NCBI GenBank assembly: GCA_963802795.1
Contig: CAWDJV010000007.1
Location: forward strand, 1-64,000
Length of the DNA: 64,000 nucleotides
From: JAIBJN01 sp963802795
GTDB lineage: Bacteria > Actinomycetota > Thermoleophilia > Gaiellales > Gaiellaceae
Direction of reading: 5' to 3'
The notes under the pieces: model-generated
What the model was told of the DNA's origin: nothing
What the model saw: the letters and a program-made list of their open reading frames with translations, nothing else
Database searches by the model: none
Position numbers and translations under genes: made by a program
In this document: piece by piece, positions 52,156 to 63,041 of the stretch
Layout: each line of letters starts with the position of its first letter
Position numbering within the stretch: the first letter of the stretch is position 1

Positions 52156-53319
52156 ATGGCCGCCCCCGACCTCTCTGAGCTCACCCGAAACGCAGTCGAC
52201 GTGCTTCCCGAGGGGGAGCTCGAGCGCAAGCTCGCGCGCGGGCGCCCGCTGCGCGTGAAACTCGGCATCGACGTCACCGCGCCGCACGTGCACGTCGGCC
52301 ACGCGATTCCGCTCCAGCGCATGGCGGCGTTCCAGCGGGCAGGCCACGTCGGCGTCCTGATCATCGGCGACTACACGACGCGTATCGGCGACCCGTCGGG
52401 GCGATCGAGCGAGCGGCCCGTCCTCTCCGACGAGGAGATCGACGCGAACGCCCAGACCTACCTCGCCCAGGCCGCCCAGATCGTCGACACCTCTCCGGAG
52501 CGGCTCGAGGTTCGGATGAACGGCGAGTGGCTCTCGCAGCTCGACTTCGCGGAGGTCGTCCGGCTGACGCGGACGATCACCGTCGCCCGCCTGCTCGAGC
52601 GCGATGACTTCGCCAAGCGCTTCGCCGCCCAGACCCCCATCTCGGTCTCGGAGCTCCTGTACCCGTTCATGCAGGCCTACGACTCGGTTGCGATCGAGGC
52701 CGACGTCGAGCTCGGCGGCACGGACCAGCTCTACAACCTGCTCGCGGGGCGCGAGGTGATGCAGGCCTACGGGCTGGAGCCGCAGGTAGCGCTGACGACG
52801 CCGCTCCTGCTCGGCCTCGACGGCCGAAAGATGAGCGCCTCGCTCGGGAACTACATCGCCCTCACCGATGCGCCGGAGGAGCAGTTCGGGAAGACGATGC
52901 GGATCTCCGACGAGCTCCTCCCCGAGTACTACCGGCTCGTCATGGAGTCGGACGTCGACCCGGGAGCCCTGGACCCCCTCGAGGCGAAGCTCGAGCTCGC
53001 CCGCCTCGTGGTCCGGAGATCGCACGGGGACGAGGCGGCCCGAAGCGCGGAGGCACACTTCACACGCGTGGTACGCGAGGGGCAGGCGCCGGAGGAGGTC
53101 GCGGAGGCCGAGCTTCCGCCCGGCGACCCGGTTCACCTGCCCGCAGTGATCGCGCAGGTTTTCGGAATCTCGACGAGCGAAGCGAGGCGGCTCATCGCGC
53201 AGGGCGGTGTCAAGCTGGACGGCTCGCCGACGTCCGACCTCGACATCGATCGAGCCGCGCTCGCCGGCGTGCTCCTCCAGGTCGGAAAGCGCCAGTTCGT
53301 GAGGCTTCGAGCCGCCTGA
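52156..53319 (+). CDS. tyrS: Tyrosyl-tRNA synthetase
   Basis: Class I aminoacyl-tRNA synthetase that charges tRNA-Tyr (387 aa). VKLGIDVTAPHVHVGHAIPL carries the HIGH variant (HVHVGH). GTDQLYNLLAGREVMQAYGL binds the amino acid, and LDGRKMSASLGNYIALTDAP holds the KMSxS loop. The C-terminal S4-type domain reads STSEARRLIAQGGVKLDGSP. ATG 52156. Followed by a terminator and the rRNA operon. Confidence 0.96.
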   Translation: MAAPDLSELTRNAVDVLPEGELERKLARGRPLRVKLGIDVTAPHVHVGHAIPLQRMAAFQRAGHVGVLIIGDYTTRIGDPSGRSSERPVLSDEEIDANAQTYLAQAAQIVDTSPERLEVRMNGEWLSQLDFAEVVRLTRTITVARLLERDDFAKRFAAQTPISVSELLYPFMQAYDSVAIEADVELGGTDQLYNLLAGREVMQAYGLEPQVALTTPLLLGLDGRKMSASLGNYIALTDAPEEQFGKTMRISDELLPEYYRLVMESDVDPGALDPLEAKLELARLVVRRSHGDEAARSAEAHFTRVVREGQAPEEVAEAELPPGDPVHLPAVIAQVFGISTSEARRLIAQGGVKLDGSPTSDLDIDRAALAGVLLQVGKRQFVRLRAA

Positions 53320-53339
53320 CCGGCTCTCTCCGGAGCGGC

Positions 53340-53661
53340 TTGACACCTGCTATCATTGCTCGGCCGCCTGTACGGCTGCACGCAAACGGTCAACCCACGA
53401 GACAACGGAGAGCCCTTCCGCGAAGCCTGATACGACAAGTATCGCTTTTGCTTCTAGGGCCTCCCGCGTGAGTGGAGGCCTTTTTCGTGGCCACAGTCTC
53501 CTGGGCGCCCGGTCTTTGAAAACTCAACAGCGTGAACGTCGAGAACCTCGCGCGCTTCGGCGCGGGAGGTCATGAACCCGTCTCCTCTCTCGAGGGGACT
53601 TTGAGCTCAAGCTCAACTGAAACCGTTAGCAACCAGGCTTCGGCCTGATTTGCGAAAGGTC
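53340..53661 (+). promoter_or_regulatory. rRNA operon promoter region and 5' leader
   Basis: TGCTATCAT (53348-53356) resembles an extended -10; TTGACA (53340-53345) is too close to pair with it. A leader segment TTGAAAACTCAACAGCGTGAACG (just before 53540) resembles the one repeated before 23S, typical of rRNA processing regions. No gene is present. Confidence 0.4.
53458..53485 (+). terminator. Intrinsic terminator between tyrS and 16S
   Basis: Stem GGCCTCC / GGAGGCC with CGCGTGAGT loop and five T. It may terminate tyrS transcripts or attenuate the rRNA leader. Confidence 0.8.
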
Positions 53662-55210
<1,549 letters not shown>

Positions 55211-55429
55211 TAGGGATGCGGGAGCTCCAACTCCCGCGGGCGCCCGACCCGTTGATGTCTCGGCTCTCGAGCCGATTCGTCCGGTGCTCGGGCTCGCCTA
55301 GAACATACGTCGACCTCGACGTTCTACGCTGTTGAGTTTTGAGAGACCGGCCCCGGCCGGCGTCTCGAGGCGGGATCACGCCCGCGCGCACCTTGAAAAC
55401 TCCATAGCGGCAAACACGGTGTTCTTCAT
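55211..55429 (+). other. 16S-23S internal transcribed spacer without tRNA genes
   Basis: About 220 nt. Contains hairpins (GCGGGAG.TCC..CTCCCGC near 55218; GAGAC..CCGG..GTCTC near 55345) and a CTTGAAAACTCCATAGCGG element mirroring that ahead of 16S. No tRNA-Ile or tRNA-Ala is found, unlike many bacterial rrn operons. Confidence 0.75.
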
Positions 55430-55955
55430 GATCAAGAGAACAAGAGCACACGGTGGATGCCTTGGCGCCAGGAGCCGATGAAGGACGTGGGCGGCTGCGA
55501 AAAGCCCGGGTGAGGAGCTGACCATCCATTGACCCCGGGATGTCCGAATGGGGAAACCTACGTACGGTAATGCGTACGTGTCTCTGCCTGAATCCATAGG
55601 GCAGAAGATGGCAAGCCGGTGAACTGAAACATCTTAGTAACCGGAGGAAAGGAAAGAAACCTCGACTCCCTGAGTAGTGGCGAGCGAAAGGGGAAGAGCC
55701 CAAACCCGCGTGACGTGATAGGCGGCAGCCGTTGTCACGTGGGGGTTGTAGGGCTCGTCTGGATCCGTCTGCCGGCGGGTCGGGAAGTTACAAAGTCAGT
55801 CGTTAGCCGAAGCGGGTGGAAACCCGCGCCATAGGAGGTAACAGCCCTGTAGGCGAAAGCGATTGGCCTTCCTGGACGAGCTCCTGAGTACGGCCGGGCA
55901 CGGGAAACCCGGTCGGAACCTGCGGGGACCACCCCGTAAGGCTAAGTACTCCCTG

Positions 55956-55997
<42 letters not shown>

Positions 55998-57439
55998 CAC
56001 CCCGGAAGGGGAGTGAAATAGTACCTGAAACCGTGTGCTTACAAGCGGTCGGAGCAGGCTTTGTCCTGTGACGGCGTGCCTTTTGCATAATGAGCCAGCG
56101 AGTTGCTGTTCGACGGCAAGGTTAAGGAAACGGAGCCGTAGCGAAAGCGAGTCCGAATAGGGCGATTTAGTCGTCGGATGCAGACCCGAAACTGAGTGAT
56201 CTACCCATGGGCAGGTTGAAGCGGAGGTAAGACTCCGTGGAGGACCGAACCGACTTAGGGTAAAAACTGAGCGGATGACCTGTGGGTCGGAGTGAAAGGC
56301 TAATCAAACTCAGAGATATCTGGTTCTCCCCGAAATATATTTAGGTATAGCGTCACGCGTTCAGCGTCGGCTGTAGAGCACTGCTTGGGCTAGGGGGCCT
56401 ACCAGCTTACCGAACTCAGGCAAACTCCGAATACCGACGTTCCAGAGCGTGGCAGTCAGAGTGCGGGGGATAAGCTTCGTGCTCGAAAGGGAAACAGCCC
56501 AGACCGTCGGCTAAGGTCCCTAATTTCTAGCTAAGTGGGAAACGATGTCTGAGTGCCGAGACAACCAGGAGGTTGGCTTAGAAGCAGCCATTCCTTTAAA
56601 GAGTGCGTAACAGCTCACTGGTCAAGTGTTCGGGCGCGGACAATGTAACGGGGCTCAAGCTAGGAACCGAAGCCACGGACTTCGAGCTCACGCTCGGAGT
56701 GGTAGGGGAGCGTTCCCACGTCTGCGAAGCGGCGGCGCGAGCCAGCCGTGGAGACGTGGGAAGTGAGAATGCTGGCACGAGTAACGAAAGAGGGGCGAGA
56801 AACCCCTCCGCCGAATGCCCAAGGGTTCCTGAGTAAAGCTAATCTGCTCAGGGTTAGTCGGGACCTAAGCCGAGGCCGAAAGGCGTAGGCGATGGACAAC
56901 CGGTTGATATTCCGGTACCACGTACCCACCGCTCGACCGAGGGGGGGACGGGGTAGGTTAGGGAAACCCAGGCGCTGGTCGTCCTGGGGTAACCGCGTAG
57001 GCCGGCCGGTAGGTAAATCCGCCGGCCATCAAGGCTGAGACGGGATGCCGAGCCCTTAACCGGGCGAAGTTCCTTAAACCATGCCTCCGAGAAAATCCCC
57101 TAGGAAGGTGGGGCGTGCCCGTACCTAAACCGACACAGGTGGGCAAGTAGAGAATACTCAGGCGATCGGAAGAACCCTCGTTAAGGAACTCGGCAAAATG
57201 GCCCCGTAACTTCGGGAGAAGGGGCGCCCCGGTAGGGTGAGGAACCTTCGCGGTTCCGAGCCCGAGGGGGCCGCAGTGAAACGGCCCAAGCGACTGTTTA
57301 CCAAAAACACAGGTCTCTGCGAAGTCGAAAGACGACGTATAGGGGCTGACGCCTGCCCGGTGCCGGAAGGTCACGCGGAGAGGTTAGCCTTCGGGCGAAG
57401 CCTCAAAGCCAAGCCCCGGTAAACGGCGGCCGTAACTAT

Positions 57440-58145
57440 CGACCAAGGTAGTTGTAAAAGTCGGCTATATGCTGGAATCTCCGAGTATCCCGCGCTACTC
57501 ATCGTGACGTCCGACCAGACGTTTACGATAGTGACAACGTGTCGGGTGCGGACAATCAGCAGGAAAGGCTCGCTGTCGAAGCGATCCCGAGTGAGCTCGG
57601 GAGCTTCCTGTCGGGTTTCGCTCTAGGTGAGGCCAGCTTCATGCTCGTCTGTCGCCGGCGCGGCGACTACCAGCGGAAGTGGAAGGTCTCGGCTGCCTTC
57701 AACGTGTCGCAGATGGATCGGGCTCCACTGGAGCTCTTCCAGGACACGCTCGGCTGCGGATCGATTCGTCGAGCCGGCAACGGCGGCTGGTACTGGGAGG
57801 TCAACCGCCTCTCGGACATCACCAGCCGGATCGTGCCGTTCTTCGATCGGTTCCCGCTCGTCGGGACGAAGGCAAAGGACTATGCCCTGTTCAGGAGCGC
57901 GGTCGCGCTCCTGGCCGGCGGCGTCCTGAGCGATACCGACTACGTCGCCGTTCTCGAGCTCAGAGAACAGATGAACGGCGGTGGAAAGAGACGCTACACG
58001 GCAGAGAGAATCCTCAGAGACTATACGCCGACCCCTTCAGCGAGCATGGAGGGATGAGATAGTCCGATCTCACGGGCGACCGTGAGAGCCGGCCAGAAAT
58101 GAGCCGGCCCCTTGGAGGAAAGACCTCGAAGGAGTAACAACAATG
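57440..58145 (+). mobile_element. Group I intron in 23S at the L1917 position
   Basis: The 5' exon ends ..AACTAT (U at E. coli 1917) and the 3' exon resumes AACGGTCC (1918). P1 is visible: exon AACTAT with internal guide GTAGTT at 57448-57453, including the U-G wobble at the splice site. The intron ends in G. R-like CTCAGAGACTATA (58012-58024) and S-like GATAGTCC (58057-58064) give P7 GACTAT/ATAGTC. Length 706 nt with a homing endonuclease ORF. Confidence 0.93.
57539..58057 (+). CDS. LAGLIDADG homing endonuclease of intron 1 (172 aa)
   Basis: GTG-started. Degenerate LAGLIDADG motif LGSFLSGFALGEASFML (residues 20-36), with Glu31 retained but Leu29 in place of the common Asp and Ala32 for Gly. 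FNVSQMDRAPLELFQDTLGC and GSIRRAGNGGWYWEVNRLSD follow. One motif only, so it would act as a homodimer. The ORF spans core elements Q (57554) to R (58012), so it is looped out between P6 and P7. Confidence 0.85.
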   Translation: MSGADNQQERLAVEAIPSELGSFLSGFALGEASFMLVCRRRGDYQRKWKVSAAFNVSQMDRAPLELFQDTLGCGSIRRAGNGGWYWEVNRLSDITSRIVPFFDRFPLVGTKAKDYALFRSAVALLAGGVLSDTDYVAVLELREQMNGGGKRRYTAERILRDYTPTPSASMEG

Positions 58146-58935
<790 letters not shown>

Positions 58936-59035
58936 AAGTTCCGACCTGCACGAATGGCGTAACGACTTGGGCGCTGTCTCAACGAGGGATCCGGTGAAAC
59001 TGTAGTCTCGGTGAAGATACCGAGTACCCGTGGTT

Positions 59036-59066
<31 letters not shown>

Positions 59067-59215
59067 GCTTGATGTTGGAGTCTGGGATGCGTTGTCCAGG
59101 ATAGGTGGGAGCCTTGGAAGCGGGGGCGCTAGCCCTCGTGGAGGCAACCTTGGGATACCACCCTTCGCGTTCCGGGCTTCTAACCCGATTCCGTTATCCG
59201 GGTCGGGAACAGCGT

Positions 59216-59253
<38 letters not shown>

Positions 59254-59402
59254 TGTAACGGAGGCGCGCAAAGGTTCCCTCAGCACGGTTGGAAATCGTG
59301 CGTAGAGTGTAAAGGCAGAAGGGAGCTTGACTGCGAGACTGACAAGTCGAGCAGGTGCGAAAGCAGGCCTTAGTGATCCGGCGGTGGAGAGTGGAATTGC
59401 CG

Positions 59403-59441
<39 letters not shown>

Positions 59442-59472
59442 CATCCTCCCCAAGAGTCCACATCGACGGGAG

Positions 59473-59511
<39 letters not shown>

Positions 59512-59517
59512 CGTAGC

Positions 59518-59602
<85 letters not shown>

Positions 59603-59718
59603 CCATGGGCGTTGGAGGCTTGAGAGGAGTCGTCCCCAGTACGAGAGGACCGGGACGAACAGACCTCTGGTGTATCAGTCGTCGTGCCAACGGCGCTGCT
59701 GGTTAGCCACGTCTGGAT

Positions 59719-59755
<37 letters not shown>

Positions 59756-59951
59756 CTCGAGATGAGGCCTCCCATCCCCTCGAGGGAGTAAGGGTCGTGG
59801 GAGATCACCACGTTGATAGGCGGGACGTGCAAGCACAGCAATGTGTTCAGCGGACCCGTACTAATTACCCGAGGTCTTGATTTGAACACCGTGTGTCGCT
59901 ATGGAGTTTTGAGGGTGTGCGGGGAAGTGCCCGCCGCCGACAACTCACAGT

Positions 59952-60068
<117 letters not shown>

Positions 60069-60077
60069 TTTTTCTGA

Positions 60078-60103
60078 GAAGGGCCGCCGAGAGGCGGCCC
60101 TTC
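60078..60103 (+). terminator. rRNA operon terminator
   Basis: After a T6 run at the 5S end (60068-60073), a perfect stem GAAGGGCCGCC / GGCGGCCCTTC with GAGA loop. Confidence 0.75.
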
Positions 60104-60120
60104 GTCGTCTTCGGGGCTGG

Positions 60121-60964
60121 CTACGCGGCGCGCAGCTTCTCGCGCCAGTCCGGGTCGAGCGCTCGCAGCCGTGCCACCCGCTCGCCGACCGGCGGATGGG
60201 TGGAGAACATCGCCGCCAGGCCCGCCGGCCTCGAACGGGTTGACGATGTAGAGGGGCTCCGTCACGGGGCTCCCCTCGAAGCGCACGAGCTCCTCGGCCT
60301 GCTCGATGCGGACGAGCGCGTCGGCGAGCGGATGTGGAGAGGCGCAGATCTCGGCCGCCCGAAAGTCGGCGTCGAGCTCGCGTTTCGACGAGAGCAGGAC
60401 CTGGACGACGCTTGCGGCGACCGGCCCGAGGACGAAGAGGAGCGCGCGCTCGAGGAAACCTCCGATCCGGCTCACCTCGACGAGCCAGCCTGCGATGAGG
60501 ACGGCCGGCGTCTGCACGAGGACGTCACGATGCCGGGCGTGAGCGAGCTCGTGAGCGAGCACGCCTTCGAGCTCCGCAGGGGTGAGAAGCGCGACGAGAC
60601 CTTCCGTGAGGGCGATTCCGGAGGCTCCTGCGCCCCGCCCGACGGAGAGCGCGCGCGGGTGGCCGTGCGGGATCAGGTAGAGCTTCGGCCGCTCCACGCG
60701 GGCTGCGAGCGCCAGTCGCTCAGCCGTCGAGTGGAGCGCGGGCGCCTCCGCGAGCGGGAGCTCGCGGGCCCCCAGCGACGCGAGGATGGCCCGCGGCCCG
60801 AACCAGTAGATCGTGGCCACCGTCAGCAGGCCGGCGACGAGGAACACGCTGCCGAGGCGGACGCCGCCGATCGCCCAGCCGAGCGCGAAGAATCCGCCCG
60901 CGATGCCGCCGTAGAGGAGGAAGGCCTTGGCGACGTTCTTCGCCGCGAGGACTGAGGCGCGCAC
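60121..60964 (-). CDS. M48-family (HtpX-like) zinc metalloprotease, +1 frameshift near 60225
   Basis: Two N-terminal helices (FLLYGGIAGGFFALGWAIGG, SVFLVAGLLTVATIYWFGPR), then the zinc motif VLAHELAHARHRDVLVQTPA (HExxH), and SSKRELDADFRAAEIC with the third ligand Glu. The first frame loses sense after NPFEAGG; the other frame supplies LAAMFSTHPPVGERVARLRA to DPDWREKLRAA, the normal M48 end. 844 nt is 3n+1. Membrane-embedded quality-control protease. Confidence 0.9.
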
Positions 60965-60979
60965 CGCCGGGGCCGGGGC

Positions 60980-61222
60980 CTAGGGCTCGCCCTCGCTCTC
61001 GGCCAGGCCGCGCGGAGGCCAGTCGGGCTCGGGAGCGTCGCAGCGGCTCGAGCAGTGGAGCGAGGCGATGTTCTGGAGAGGGATGAGGATGTGTCCGTTC
61101 AGCTCGATGTGGGGGACGCCCTCGACCGCGCAGTAGGCGGTGAGCGTGCCGTCCTGGTACTCGCCGCCGAAGAGCTCCACGTCGACCTGCTCGCCCTTGT
61201 ACTTGTTCGTGTAGTCGTCCAC
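60980..61222 (-). CDS. Small hypothetical protein, possible Sm-like fold (80 aa)
   Basis: VDVELFGGEYQDGTLTAYCA and HIELNGHILIPLQNIASLHC suggest a five-strand barrel as in Sm-like proteins, but no family is certain. The C-terminal tail CSSRCDAPEPDW is Cys-rich. Sits 5 nt after the histidine phosphatase on the minus strand, likely cotranscribed. Confidence 0.6.
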   Translation of the reverse strand: MDDYTNKYKGEQVDVELFGGEYQDGTLTAYCAVEGVPHIELNGHILIPLQNIASLHCSSRCDAPEPDWPPRGLAESEGEP

Positions 61223-61227
61223 GTCTC

Positions 61228-61809
61228 TCAGTCTAGCTTTCGGATCTCTCCGTCCACGACGGCCACGCGGGACAGTCGGGCGTTGGGCTCGGGCGGGCGG
61301 AGACGCCGGTGCGCGACGAGGCCCATGCCGAGCGACGAGGCGTGGAGCATGCGGATCGGGCCGCCGTGGGAGACCACGAGGACGGTGCCGCCCGGGTGCT
61401 CGGCGGCGATTTCGAGGACGGCCGCGACCACGCGCGTCGCCATGTCCTCGTAGGTCTCTCCGTCCTCCCAGCCGTGGCTTCCGCCCGTCCAGCGGCGAAA
61501 GGCCTCCGGAAAGCGCTCTTCGGCTTCTGCGCGCGTGAGTCCCGACCAGGAGCCGACGTCGATCTCGCGAAGCTCCGGGAGGGCTTGCACGACGAGCCCG
61601 TGAGGCGAGGCGACGGCCTCGGCAGTCTCGCGGGCACGGAGGAGGTCGGAGGAGTAGACGGCGTCGAGCGGGACCTCGGCGAGCTGCCGTGCCAGCTCGG
61701 CGGCCTGTTGACGGCCGAGCTCGGTGAGCGGCCGATCGGCGTGGCCCTGCCAGCGCAGCTCCGCGTTCCAGTCACTCTGGCCGTGGCGGGCGAGGTAGAC
61801 GGTCGTCAC
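61228..61809 (-). CDS. Histidine phosphatase family protein (193 aa)
   Basis: Phosphoglycerate-mutase-like fold. VYLARHGQSDWNAELRWQG carries the RHG catalytic box, DAVYSSDLLRARETAEAVAS the second Arg, LPELREIDVGSWSGLTRAEA the Glu, and VLVVSHGGPIRMLHASSLGM the second His. Substrate unknown. ATG 61809 overlaps the cupin stop (ATGA). Confidence 0.93.
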   Translation of the reverse strand: MTTVYLARHGQSDWNAELRWQGHADRPLTELGRQQAAELARQLAEVPLDAVYSSDLLRARETAEAVASPHGLVVQALPELREIDVGSWSGLTRAEAEERFPEAFRRWTGGSHGWEDGETYEDMATRVVAAVLEIAAEHPGGTVLVVSHGGPIRMLHASSLGMGLVAHRRLRPPEPNARLSRVAVVDGEIRKLD

Positions 61810-62222
61810 TCGGGCAGCCGGCGGATCACGGACTCGTCGCCGGCACTGAACGCTCTACGGCGCTCCTCGTCGGCGGGATCGACCATGTGACCGTCGCGGC
61901 CGATGTATCCCCCTCGCCCGCCGACGATGAGGAGGACGAGCTGCTCCGCGCCCGCGTTCCAAACGCGTCGGGGCGTGGTGGACTCGACGTGGCACACGCC
62001 CCCGGGTTCGAGCTCGAAGCGCTCGCCCTCGACCTCGAATCCCGCCCGTCCGCGGTGGACGAAGTAGAGCTCGTCCTGCTCGTCGTGGAAGTGGTCGAAC
62101 CAGCCGGTCCCCGCCGGCAGGATCACGGCGTTGACGCCGAAGGCGGTGATCCCCAGAGCGCGCCTGACCTTGCGGAAGACGCCCTCGCCGAGGTCGTCGA
62201 TGGAGGCGTAGGAGAAACCCAC
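61806..62222 (-). CDS. Cupin domain protein (138 aa)
   Basis: FDHFHDEQDELYFVHRG is the first cupin motif and ELEPGGVCHVESTTPRRVWN the second. LVLLIVGGRGGYIGRDGHMV continues the barrel; the C-terminus is charged. ATG 62222 is divergent from the SDR gene with about 20 bp between starts. Leads the minus-strand cupin-phosphatase-Sm-like group. Confidence 0.88.
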   Translation of the reverse strand: MGFSYASIDDLGEGVFRKVRRALGITAFGVNAVILPAGTGWFDHFHDEQDELYFVHRGRAGFEVEGERFELEPGGVCHVESTTPRRVWNAGAEQLVLLIVGGRGGYIGRDGHMVDPADEERRRAFSAGDESVIRRLPE

Positions 62223-62242
62223 GCGCGTTATCGTAGGCGCCC

Positions 62243-63028
62243 GTGGACCTCGGGCTCAACGACCGCGTTTGCATCGTCAGCGGCTCGACCGCGGGCATCG
62301 GCCTCGAGACCGCCAGGCTGCTGGCGGGAGAGGGCGCGACCGTCGTGGTGTCCGGACGCGACCCGGAGCGCGTCGAGGCCGCGCGCGCGGAGACCGGCGC
62401 CGCGCTGGCCGTCCCGGGGGACCTCTCCCTCCCCGACGCCCCCGGCGAGCTTGTCCGGCGGACGGAGGAGGCGTTCGGGCGGGTGGACTGCCTCGTCAAC
62501 AACGTCGGTCTCGCCGTCCAGACGAGCTTCGACGAGCTCGCGGACGAGGACTGGGAAGCGATGTGGCAGCTCAACGTCATGAGCTACGTGCGGGCGATCC
62601 AGGCAGCCCTTCCGGGCATGCGCGCCCGCGGCTTCGGGAGGATCGTCAACGTGAGCTCGACCGCGGCGAAGCGGCCGTCCACGGGAATGCCGAACTACAG
62701 CGTGACGAAGGCCGCCGTGCTCTCGCTGTCGCGGCTCGTCGCCGACCTCTACGCCAAGGACGGGATCCTCTCGAACGCAGTCGCGCCTGGGCCGACCGCC
62801 TCGCCGGCCTGGCTTGCGCCCGGCGGTCTTGCCGACCAGGCGGCGGATCGCTCAGGCAAGACCCGCGACGAGGTGCTCGAGGGCGTCGCCAAGGGGCGGC
62901 CGCTGGGACGCCTGGCCGAGCCGGAGGAGATCGCCGCGGTGATCGTCTTCCTGTGCTCGGACCGTGCCGCCTACGTCACGGGAGCCGCGTGGAGCGCGGA
63001 CGGCGGCACTGTCCCGATCATCATCTAA
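62243..63028 (+). CDS. SDR family oxidoreductase (261 aa)
   Basis: Short-chain dehydrogenase/reductase. VCIVSGSTAGIGLETARLLA contains the TGxxxGxG variant, VDCLVNNVGLAVQTSFDELA the NNxG element, IVNVSSTAAKRPSTG the catalytic Ser, and PNYSVTKAAVLSLSRLVADL the YxxxK. A C-terminal VTGAAWSADGGTVPII closes. GTG 62243 start. NAD(P)H-dependent; substrate not inferable. Confidence 0.94.
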   Translation: MDLGLNDRVCIVSGSTAGIGLETARLLAGEGATVVVSGRDPERVEAARAETGAALAVPGDLSLPDAPGELVRRTEEAFGRVDCLVNNVGLAVQTSFDELADEDWEAMWQLNVMSYVRAIQAALPGMRARGFGRIVNVSSTAAKRPSTGMPNYSVTKAAVLSLSRLVADLYAKDGILSNAVAPGPTASPAWLAPGGLADQAADRSGKTRDEVLEGVAKGRPLGRLAEPEEIAAVIVFLCSDRAAYVTGAAWSADGGTVPIII

Positions 63029-63041
63029 CGTGGGTTAGACG

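Noticed and set aside
55211..55429. tRNA-Ile or tRNA-Ala in the rRNA spacer
   Set aside because: No GGTTCGAATCC-type T-arm or acceptor pairing could be found in the spacer.
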